64,000 bases of DNA from Sphingobium cyanobacteriorum. Lineage in GTDB: Bacteria; Pseudomonadota; Alphaproteobacteria; Sphingomonadales; Sphingomonadaceae. The notes beneath the pieces were generated by a model. It ran no database searches, was not told the origin of the DNA, and saw only the letters and a program-made list of their open reading frames with translations. How positions within the stretch are numbered: position 1 is the stretch's first letter; each line of letters starts with the position of its first letter. A program made the translations under genes and the position numbers. Location of the stretch: contig NZ_JAUQOM010000008.1 in assembly GCF_030580935.1 (NCBI RefSeq), positions 124,001 to 188,000 on the forward strand, read 5' to 3'. This document shows, one piece after another, positions 51,817-59,719 of this stretch.

Positions 51817-52079
51817 CAACGCCGTTCCATCCTTCGCAGTGTCGTCCGGCTCTCCGACTCGATGCCGGTGAGCATAGTTGTCATACAGGCTTCGTCGGCA
51901 ATCTAAAAAAATGCATATAAACGGCAGATATGGCGCTTAAAAAGTAGGGAAAAGCTACATTGGCCTCATATTAAAAACCATTATGTGAAAAAATGTGCCG
52001 AAACCAAATTGACTATTTCTCGTGAAGGCGTAGACCTCTTGAAATCAGCCGGTCAGAGCTGACGAGGTGGAGAGACCCG
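51817..52079. promoter_or_regulatory. Divergent Lrp / amidohydrolase control region
   Basis: 263 bases, with a very AT-rich core at about 51900-52020, unlike the GC-rich surroundings and typical of Lrp-bound regions. TTGACT at 52009-52014 could be a -35 box for the amidohydrolase operon; the -10 box is unclear. GGTGGAGAG before 52080 is the ribosome site. Confidence 0.55.
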
Positions 52080-53816
52080 ATGTATGATCTGGTGATTGCC
52101 AACGGGAACGTTGTCGACGGCACTGGCGCGGCGCGGGTCCGTGCCGACATCGCCATCGCCAATGGTGTCATCGAGCGGATCGATCCGTCGATCGATCGGG
52201 GCAAGGCGCGGCGTGTGATCGACGCGATGGGCAAGATCGTCGCTCCGGGCGTTATCGATCCACACACTCACTATGACGCGCAGGTCCATTGGGACCCCTA
52301 CTGCACCAACTCGAGTTGGCACGGGAATACCACGGTCGTCGTCGGCAACTGCGGTTTCGGCTTCATGCCCTGCCGGCCGCAGGATCGTGAGCGATATATG
52401 CTGATGATGGAAAACACCGAGCAGGTTCCGATGCCCGCTATGCGGGAGGCGCTGCCGTGGACGTGGGAGAGTTTCCCCGAATGGATGGCTCATATGAAGC
52501 GCCTCCACAAGGGCGTGAACCTTGCCGCCTACATGCCGCTGAACTCGTTGATGATGTACGTCATGGGCGTCGAGGGGGCCAAGACCCGCCGCGCTACCGT
52601 GGCTGAACGCGCGCGGATGCGCGATCTTCTCCACGAAGCCATGGACGCTGGCGCGATCGGCTTTGGTTTGTCGCATTTAGGCGAGTTCAATAGCCACAAG
52701 GACATCGATTTCTCTCCGATGCCGAGCGACACGATGTTTGCCGAGGACGCGGTCTTTCTGGCCGGCGTTCTTCGTGAACGTGGCGAGGGTGTTATCCAGT
52801 GTCTCGCGCAGCTCAATTCGGTGAACAACAGTTTTCTGGTCGAAGAGCTGGCGCGGGCGTCAGGCCGGCCGGTGGTACATAACGTGATCAATGCCGTCGA
52901 TTCAAACCCGCGCTATCATCTCGATATCATGTCGTGGCTCGACCGGGTCCATGCCGAGGGACTCGACATTTACAGTCAGGCGCTGGTGCAGCGCGGCTGG
53001 GTCGAGTTCAACGTCACCTATATCGATACGCTGTGGCAGAATGTGGAGCCGTTCACGGAGTTCAGCCTCCATGTCGGCCCCGAAGCGAAGGCGGCGATCG
53101 CGAAGGACGAAGGCTTCCGCCAGAGAGCGCGCGAGCGATATGATCCGGACATGATGTTTGGCGCCGGTGGTCCAGTGGAAACACACCGCTTGGCCGATGC
53201 GAAGGGCAGCCGGTTCGCGCAGTTCGAGAACATGCTGGTGAGTGAAATTGCCCAAGCCACCGGCTCCGCGCCAATTGACGTGTTGTTTGATATCGTCGCA
53301 GAAACCAATGCGATGGCTGATTTCCGCACGACAGCGGCGGTCAGCGAGGATCCGGTCAAGCTCGGCGAGATCCTCGACCACGATCGAGTCCTTCTCGGCA
53401 CTTCCGATGGCGGCGCCCACGTAAAGTTTTCTGCCGGTGGCCAATACGCAACCGACATGATCATGTGGATGGCGCGTGAGGAACAGCGCATCAGTCTGGA
53501 GCGGCTGCACAATCTGCTGTCGAGCAAGGTGGCCGACGTGTTCGGCTTCAACGATCGCGGATCGCTCGTCGAAGGCAAGGCGGCGGACCTCTACATCTAT
53601 GATTTCGAACATATCACTTATGATCGTGACCGCTACGAGGTGCTTTTCGACCTGCCTGGCAACGAGTTTCGGCGTGTCTGCCGCGCCGAAGGCATCGATT
53701 GGGTTGTCGTCAACGGCGAGCCGATCTTTCGGTCAGGGCGGTCTACTGGTGCGATGCCGGGCCGCATGATCACCAACAGCATTCACGGCGCGGCGTTCAG
53801 CGAGGCCGCGGAATAA
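52080..53816 (+). CDS. D-aminoacylase-like amidohydrolase (paralogue 1)
   Basis: A 578-residue amidohydrolase of the N-acyl-D-amino-acid deacylase group. MYDLVIANGNVVDGTG opens the small beta-domain. The TIM-barrel metal site shows PHTHYDAQ with His62 and His64, GNCGFGF with Cys91 (D-aminoacylases use a cysteine here as metal ligand), VVHNVINA near 260, and GTSDGGAHVKF with catalytic Asp443. Length is above the 480-500 of typical D-aminoacylases, as in many sphingomonad homologues. It hydrolyses an amide, or possibly a lactam or ester, probably in the cytosol since no signal peptide is seen. It is first in a run with a paralogue, a TonB receptor and a redox cassette. Confidence 0.88.
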   Translation: MYDLVIANGNVVDGTGAARVRADIAIANGVIERIDPSIDRGKARRVIDAMGKIVAPGVIDPHTHYDAQVHWDPYCTNSSWHGNTTVVVGNCGFGFMPCRPQDRERYMLMMENTEQVPMPAMREALPWTWESFPEWMAHMKRLHKGVNLAAYMPLNSLMMYVMGVEGAKTRRATVAERARMRDLLHEAMDAGAIGFGLSHLGEFNSHKDIDFSPMPSDTMFAEDAVFLAGVLRERGEGVIQCLAQLNSVNNSFLVEELARASGRPVVHNVINAVDSNPRYHLDIMSWLDRVHAEGLDIYSQALVQRGWVEFNVTYIDTLWQNVEPFTEFSLHVGPEAKAAIAKDEGFRQRARERYDPDMMFGAGGPVETHRLADAKGSRFAQFENMLVSEIAQATGSAPIDVLFDIVAETNAMADFRTTAAVSEDPVKLGEILDHDRVLLGTSDGGAHVKFSAGGQYATDMIMWMAREEQRISLERLHNLLSSKVADVFGFNDRGSLVEGKAADLYIYDFEHITYDRDRYEVLFDLPGNEFRRVCRAEGIDWVVVNGEPIFRSGRSTGAMPGRMITNSIHGAAFSEAAE

Positions 53817-53911
53817 ACAGGCAGTCATCTGCCATCCAGACTTTGCCGGGGGCGCGCTGCCCTCGAGCGAAGCGAACTTTAATAGGCCAAAATGGTCACC
53901 GGGAGAGTTTC

Positions 53912-55654
53912 ATGCCTGAATATGATTTGATAATTCGCAATGGCACGGTCGTCGACGGAACCGGCGAGCCACGGAAAATTGCCGATCTAGGCGTGACGAA
54001 TGGCAAGATTGCGGCGATCGGTGACTTGTCCGCCAAGGACGCGGGGCGTGTTATCGATGCGACGGGCCTGATCGTCGCTCCCGGCTTCATCGACCTGCAC
54101 ACCCATTATGACGCACAGCTGTTCTGGGACCCCTATTGCACAATCTCTGGCTGGCATGGCGTGACGTCGGTTGTGATCGGCAACTGCGGCTTCGGCTTCG
54201 CCCCCTGCCGCGTCGAGGATCGTGAACGCTCGATGCTGGCGATGACACGCAACGAGCAGATCGATCTCGAAGCCATGCGTCAGGGTATGCCCTGGGACTG
54301 GGAGACCTTCCCTGAGTTTCTCGATAGTGTCGAGCGTACGCCCAAGGGCGTGAACGTGCTGACCTTCGCTCCGCTCACCCCGATCATGATCTGGGCAATG
54401 GGGTTGCAGGCGGCAAAGTCACGCCGACCGAACGAAGAAGAGCTCAAGAAGATTCAAGGCCTGATCCACGAGGCGATGGATCATGGCGCGATGGGGTGGT
54501 CGGTCCAGCGCCTTGGCGAGAATTCGGTGCAGCCGGACTATGACGGCACGCCGATGGTCACCGATATAATGACTGATGAGGAAGGTTATGCCTTTGCCGA
54601 AGTGCTCAAGGAACGTGGCGAAGGTATCATCCAGCTGACCTACGCGCCGATCGGCAAGGAGAATTTGGCCGACTCTTTCATGGATACCCGTGTGTTCGAA
54701 TGGGAGGAGAAGCTGGCGGAGATTTCCGGCCGTCCGATCATTCACAACATTATCGCGGCAACCGCCGGCATGCCGCAATTGCACCGCACGCCGATCGAGT
54801 GGTTGAAGTCGTGTCAGGAGCGAGGCCTTCAAATCTATGGCCAGGGCGAAACCAACCGCAACTGGCAACAGTTCAATTTCACCACCTGGAACGGCTTCGA
54901 TATAGCGCCGTCGTGGAAGGCCGCGCTGATGGGGTCACCCGCCGAACGGCTCGAAAACCTGCGCAAGCCCGAGGTGCGCGAAGCGATGCTGGCCGAAAAA
55001 CCGATCATCGACATGCTTGGCGTGCAGGGCGCTCCACTCGAAATCTATCGCTTGACCGGCGATGGCGGCAAGGCGGAACTCTCGCCGCTGATCGGCAAGA
55101 CGGTGGGCGAGATTGCCGAACTACGGGGTAACACCCCGCTGGAGGCCTTCATCGATATCGCGGCCGAAAGCGAACTGATGGCCGAGTTCATGTCACCCTT
55201 CGTCAGGGCACCCAGTGCCGAATATACTGCGGAGATGATCAGGTCCGGGGTCGTCATGCCCGGTATCTCGGATGGCGGCGCACACACCAAATATTTCATT
55301 GGCGGCACCTACACGACCGATTTCCTGTCCTGGTTGGTAAGAGACCAGGGTGCGCTGACGCTGGAAGAAGCGCACGCGGCACTGAGCGCGCTGCCCGCCC
55401 GGATCGCCGGCTTCAAGAACCGCGGCACGCTGGTCGAGGGTGCGGCCGCTGACATCGTCGTCTACGATCTCGCCAATCTCAAGCGCACGCCGGAAAATGA
55501 GTATCTGACGCTGCACGATTTGCCGGGCGGCGACTGGCGTCGGGTCCAGAAGTCCGAAGGCTATCGGTACACCATCGTAAACGGTGAGGTCACGTTCGAG
55601 GACGGAACGGCGACCGGCGCCCATTCAGGTAAGCTGCTTCGGCACGGTGCCTGA
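53912..55654 (+). CDS. D-aminoacylase-like amidohydrolase (paralogue 2)
   Basis: A 580-residue paralogue of the preceding enzyme. ATG 53912 with a GGGAGAG site is used rather than a longer ORF that begins inside the upstream gene. Metal-site residues are His63 and His65 in LHTHYDAQ, Cys92 in GNCGFGF, IHNIIAATAG near 275, and Asp454 in ISDGGAHTKYF. Both proteins share landmarks such as WDPYCT, GNCGFGFxPCR and AxxHDLPG-like tail segments, so they come from a duplication. Different substrate-loop regions suggest different substrates or successive steps. Substrate not known; N-acyl amino acids are the family norm. Confidence 0.88.
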   Translation: MPEYDLIIRNGTVVDGTGEPRKIADLGVTNGKIAAIGDLSAKDAGRVIDATGLIVAPGFIDLHTHYDAQLFWDPYCTISGWHGVTSVVIGNCGFGFAPCRVEDRERSMLAMTRNEQIDLEAMRQGMPWDWETFPEFLDSVERTPKGVNVLTFAPLTPIMIWAMGLQAAKSRRPNEEELKKIQGLIHEAMDHGAMGWSVQRLGENSVQPDYDGTPMVTDIMTDEEGYAFAEVLKERGEGIIQLTYAPIGKENLADSFMDTRVFEWEEKLAEISGRPIIHNIIAATAGMPQLHRTPIEWLKSCQERGLQIYGQGETNRNWQQFNFTTWNGFDIAPSWKAALMGSPAERLENLRKPEVREAMLAEKPIIDMLGVQGAPLEIYRLTGDGGKAELSPLIGKTVGEIAELRGNTPLEAFIDIAAESELMAEFMSPFVRAPSAEYTAEMIRSGVVMPGISDGGAHTKYFIGGTYTTDFLSWLVRDQGALTLEEAHAALSALPARIAGFKNRGTLVEGAAADIVVYDLANLKRTPENEYLTLHDLPGGDWRRVQKSEGYRYTIVNGEVTFEDGTATGAHSGKLLRHGA

Positions 55655-55780
55655 TCGATCAAACTGGGCGGGACGGCCTGTGCGGAGCACTGCCGGTCGT
55701 CTCGTCGCGATATTTCAAAAATAAATCAATTGGGATCGGGGATAGGAGCGGAAAGTCTCCACCCCATAAGGGAGGTAAAA

Positions 55781-58057
55781 ATGTCCTGTGTCTTGAACCG
55801 TTCGCTGACGTCTGTTGTGGCCATTACAATGGGGCTGATGTCCGTAGGCGCCAATGCCCAAGGTGGGGGCAGCGTCGAACCAAGCTCCAATGCAGAGGTG
55901 TCGGCGACAGAGATTATTGTGACCGCCCAAAAGACCTCACAGTCGTTGCAGTCGGTGCCGATGTCTATTTCCGCGATTTCCGGCGATGACCTTTCGACGC
56001 GCGCAGTCCAGAACGTGGGCGATATCACGCGGTCCGTGCCCGGCGTCAATTATCAGGAAACGAACGGCGCAACGCAGATCACCATCCGAGGTGTCGGTTT
56101 GCAGGTGCAGACGGGCCTCGCCGAGCCGAACGTCGCATTGCACATCGACGGCATCTTCCAGCCCGCGGCGACCGAGGCCGACGTCCCGATCGTGGATTTG
56201 GAGCGGGTGGAGGTTCTGCGCGGCCCGCAGGGTACGCTTTATGGTCGTAATGCCACCGGCGGCACGATCAATTTCATTACGAAAAAGCCGACGTCGACCT
56301 TCGAGGCTGGCGGCTCGCTTGGCACGGGATCGTTCGATGCGGTCCGGGCAAACGGCTATGTATCCGGGCCCATCACGGGCGAGACACTGATGGGGCGCGT
56401 GTCCGCTTATTACAATCGGGACGACGGCTACTATTACAACTCGTTCCTCGACAAGCGGCAAATGGGCTTCGAGAAATGGGGCGTGCGTGGCGCGCTGCGC
56501 TTTCTGCCCAGTTCTGACGTGACGGTGGACCTCTCGGGCTATTACCAGCACGGCAGCGGCGAGACGCCGGTGCAGTCGATTCTGCGCGGGACCAATCCGC
56601 TGGTCGATGGGCTGGTCGCAGGCGGATTGCTTCCCGCCGGAAGCGTCGCGATCGATACCGGCAAATGGCGGACCGCGGGTGAAATCAGCAACACCTCCAA
56701 ATATTGGACGGCAGGCACAACGCTTGATGCGAAAGTCGATATTTCGGATGCACTGAGCGTCCGCTCGGTAACCGGCTTCATCAAGCATGAATATGGTCCG
56801 TTCATCTACGACGCCGACGGAACATCGCTCGGCATCGTCACCCTGGGCACTCCGGGCGGCGACGGCCGTTTTCAGACGTCCAAGTCGATCAGCCAGGAAT
56901 TCAACTTTTCAGGCGAGCTGGATAAGCTGCGCTATGTCGTGGGCCTGTTCTACTTCCACGAAACCGCGTTCGCCGTCTCGCCCGCCTATTTCCCCGACCC
57001 ATTGATTCAGGCGGTGTTCGGTGCGGGGTTCGCTCCCTTTACCGGCTCTGCAAATACGCTCTACACTGGTCTTCGCTCATCCATGAACGTGAAGACCGAT
57101 GGCTATGCCGGCTTTGCCGATCTGACATACTCAGTCACGCCGTCGATGCGGTTGAATGTCGGTCTGCGGCAGACTTTCGATCGCAAGAACTATGTCCAGT
57201 CGGACGAAAATTATCTTGTGGTGAACGGCGCGCCGCTGACACTGCCGAACTGTAGTAACCTTCAGACCAAGCTGCGCTTCAACCATTTCGACTACAAGAT
57301 CCGCGCGGAAGCCGACATCGCCGACCGGGTGCTCGCCTATGGCCAGTATCAGACTGGCTTCAAAGACGGAGGGGTCAATTTGTCGGCATGCGGCGACACG
57401 TTCAAGCCAGAAAAAATCGGGGCGTTTGAAGCGGGTCTGAAGACAAGCACATCGGACCGTACTTTCACGTTCAATGCGTCGGCCTTCCATTACAAATATG
57501 ATGGCCTGCAGGTCTTGTCATTCATCACGGCGACGTTGCCACTGATCGAGAATGTCGATCGCGCGACCATTACGGGCGGTGAACTGGAAGCGGTGATGCG
57601 GCCGTCGCGCCGGCTTACGGCTAACCTGGCCCTGTCGCTGCTGTACTCGAAGATCAAGAAATTCTCCAGCTTCGATTCGCGTCAACCGCAACTCGGCGTA
57701 CAGGACTTGAAGGGCAAGCCGCTGCCGAGTGCACCCCAATATACCGTCAATGCCGGAATCGAATATGCGTTGCCGGTAGCCAATGGTGCCGTTCGGATGC
57801 GGGCCGAGACGTTCTTCTCGTCGGCTTATAATTTGCGGATGTTCGATCAGAAGGAGGATGAACAGCGCGCTTATACCGTGACCAACCTGTCGATCGGATA
57901 TGAATTTGGCGGCGGTGACTATCAGATTCGGGGATTTGTGAAGAATCTGGAAAACACAGCCTACCAATTGAACGGGCTTTTCGCGGGCACTGTGGGCACA
58001 GCCGGAACATTGGCTCGCCCGCGCGAATGGGGTGTAGACGCGACTGTCCGCTTCTGA
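55781..58057 (+). CDS. TonB-dependent receptor
   Basis: A 758-residue outer-membrane receptor. ATG 55781 follows GGAGG and gives a good signal peptide (MSCVLNRSLTSVVAITMGLM, cleavage near ANAQ). The TonB box lies near TEIIVTAQKTSQ (about 45-56). The plug domain includes RSVPGVNYQETNGATQITIRG and VEVLRGPQGTLYGRNATGGTIN, here split. The 22-strand barrel follows and the protein ends in TVRF. This subtype is very common in sphingomonad catabolic clusters for uptake of hydrophobic or bulky substrates. It lies between the amidohydrolases and the redox cassette, so it may import their substrate. Confidence 0.93.
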   Translation: MSCVLNRSLTSVVAITMGLMSVGANAQGGGSVEPSSNAEVSATEIIVTAQKTSQSLQSVPMSISAISGDDLSTRAVQNVGDITRSVPGVNYQETNGATQITIRGVGLQVQTGLAEPNVALHIDGIFQPAATEADVPIVDLERVEVLRGPQGTLYGRNATGGTINFITKKPTSTFEAGGSLGTGSFDAVRANGYVSGPITGETLMGRVSAYYNRDDGYYYNSFLDKRQMGFEKWGVRGALRFLPSSDVTVDLSGYYQHGSGETPVQSILRGTNPLVDGLVAGGLLPAGSVAIDTGKWRTAGEISNTSKYWTAGTTLDAKVDISDALSVRSVTGFIKHEYGPFIYDADGTSLGIVTLGTPGGDGRFQTSKSISQEFNFSGELDKLRYVVGLFYFHETAFAVSPAYFPDPLIQAVFGAGFAPFTGSANTLYTGLRSSMNVKTDGYAGFADLTYSVTPSMRLNVGLRQTFDRKNYVQSDENYLVVNGAPLTLPNCSNLQTKLRFNHFDYKIRAEADIADRVLAYGQYQTGFKDGGVNLSACGDTFKPEKIGAFEAGLKTSTSDRTFTFNASAFHYKYDGLQVLSFITATLPLIENVDRATITGGELEAVMRPSRRLTANLALSLLYSKIKKFSSFDSRQPQLGVQDLKGKPLPSAPQYTVNAGIEYALPVANGAVRMRAETFFSSAYNLRMFDQKEDEQRAYTVTNLSIGYEFGGGDYQIRGFVKNLENTAYQLNGLFAGTVGTAGTLARPREWGVDATVRF

Positions 58058-58136
58058 AGGATGAAACCGTGATTGTGCTGACCAGGAAACTACGAACAAA
58101 GGCGGTTGCCATGGTCCTGCCGGGCAGGGTGAGGCG

Positions 58137-58400
58137 ATGACATATGTTATCGCCGCACCTTGCGTCGCGGACTATTCATGTGTCGACATCTGCCCGGTGG
58201 ATTGCATTGCGCCATCCCCAGGCGATGACGCCTTTGACGCCGCAGATCAGCTTTACATCAATCCGGCGGTTTGCATCGCGTGCGGGGCTTGTGTGGAGGC
58301 ATGTCCTGTCTCCGCAATTTACAGGATCGAGAATCTCCCCCAAAAATGGGCGCATTATGCCGAGTTAAATCGCGGCTATTTTGAGGGAAGTCCGGCATGA
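58137..58400 (+). CDS. Two-cluster ferredoxin
   Basis: An 87-residue ferredoxin with eight cysteines: Cys9, 15, 19, 23 in CVADYSCVDICPVDC, and Cys46, 49, 52, 56 in CIACGACVEACP. The second is a perfect 4Fe-4S motif. The first has C-x5-C-x3-C-P rather than the C-x7-C of FdxA-type 7Fe ferredoxins. It carries electrons between the reductase and molybdopterin enzyme encoded next; its stop overlaps the reductase ATG. Confidence 0.9.
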   Translation: MTYVIAAPCVADYSCVDICPVDCIAPSPGDDAFDAADQLYINPAVCIACGACVEACPVSAIYRIENLPQKWAHYAELNRGYFEGSPA

Positions 58401-59719
58401 CGGCCTCGGCACGCACCGTCGCCATAGTCGGGGCGGGGCCGGCAGGGGCCTATGCCGTGCAGCATTTGCTTGCCCAGAGCAATGTTTCGGTCGAAATTGA
58501 CCTGTTCGACCGTTCGCTCACCCCCTGGGGCTTGGTGCGCTATGGCGTTGCCGCCGATCACCCGCAGAAGAAACTGATCGCGGACCGTGCTTTCGAGCCA
58601 TTGTTGTATGATCCACGTGTGCGCTTCTTTGGCGGCGTCGATATTGGAGACGGCCTGCCGCTGGCGGCCGTGACGGAGGCCTATGACGCAGTGATTGTCG
58701 CGACCGGCGCCGAAGGCGATAACAAACTCGGCATTCCTGGCGAAGACATGGCGGGATCTTGGACAAGTCGCGAGTTCGTTCATTGGTGCAACGGCGATCC
58801 GCGACATGTGCACCACGGGTTCGATCTTTCTACCCGGCGCGCCGTTATCATAGGCAATGGCAATGTTGCGCTCGATATCGCCCGGTTGCTGCTGCGTCCG
58901 ATTGCCGAACTTCGTGCCACCGACATGGCCGATCATGCGCTTGCCGCCCTGGAGAAAAGCAGGGTCGACGAGATTTTCATCGCGGCGCGCCGCGGGCCGG
59001 CCGAGGTCGCGTTCAATGCTCCAGAGCTTGAAGAACTGGGCGAGTTGCCCGATGTAGACATATCCATCGCACCGCACACAGGGCTTGTAGACGACACACT
59101 GGCCCGGCCGGACCTACCTTGGTCAACCCGTCGAAAGCTTACCCATTTGCTTAGTCTCGCATCCCGCTCCGGCGGGAGCAGAAGGATCAACTTTTTGTTC
59201 GGTGCGACGCCACTCCGGTTTGAGGGTGACGAAGCAGTCAAGCGAATTGTCTTCGCGTCTACCGCAGCTCCGGGCGGGGCTTACCAATTGGATTGCAATC
59301 TGGTCTTCTGCGCGACCGGCTTTCGCGGCGAACCGCGTTCGGGCCTGCCACACGACGCAAATGCCGGCGTAGTCTTGACGGACAATGGTCGCGTCGCCGG
59401 AATGGCAAATGTCTACGCTACGGGTTGGGCGCGGCGTGGTTGCCGCGGCGTCATCGGCACTAATCGCAAATGCGCCAAGACTGTTGTCGATATGGTCCTC
59501 GCGGATATTGCTGAACGGCCTGCGGATGCTGGGTGCATTGATCGGCGAAGGGCGCTCCTGGCAAGGCTCGGGTCTGATCGAACCACGATAGGCAAGGATG
59601 GCTGGCGGACGATCGATCGCGCAGAGCGGCTGCGCGGTCGCGCCGTCGGCCGGCCGCGCGTCAAGTTCACCTGCGAAAATACGCTCTTGCGTGTGGCTCA
59701 GGGAGGGGATCAGCGATGA
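58397..59719 (+). CDS. NADPH-ferredoxin reductase (FprA/adrenodoxin reductase-like)
   Basis: A 440-residue FAD enzyme. GAGPAG at residues 12-17 binds FAD; WGLVRYGVAADHPQKK near 47-62 is the family signature; GNGNVALDIARLLL near 155-168 binds NADPH; the C-terminal GWARRGCRGVIGTNRKCA segment contacts FAD. It transfers electrons between NADPH and the ferredoxin encoded just upstream (four-base overlap), and its own stop overlaps the molybdopterin enzyme start by four bases. The linkage suggests one electron chain for that enzyme. Confidence 0.92.
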   Translation: MTASARTVAIVGAGPAGAYAVQHLLAQSNVSVEIDLFDRSLTPWGLVRYGVAADHPQKKLIADRAFEPLLYDPRVRFFGGVDIGDGLPLAAVTEAYDAVIVATGAEGDNKLGIPGEDMAGSWTSREFVHWCNGDPRHVHHGFDLSTRRAVIIGNGNVALDIARLLLRPIAELRATDMADHALAALEKSRVDEIFIAARRGPAEVAFNAPELEELGELPDVDISIAPHTGLVDDTLARPDLPWSTRRKLTHLLSLASRSGGSRRINFLFGATPLRFEGDEAVKRIVFASTAAPGGAYQLDCNLVFCATGFRGEPRSGLPHDANAGVVLTDNGRVAGMANVYATGWARRGCRGVIGTNRKCAKTVVDMVLADIAERPADAGCIDRRRALLARLGSDRTTIGKDGWRTIDRAERLRGRAVGRPRVKFTCENTLLRVAQGGDQR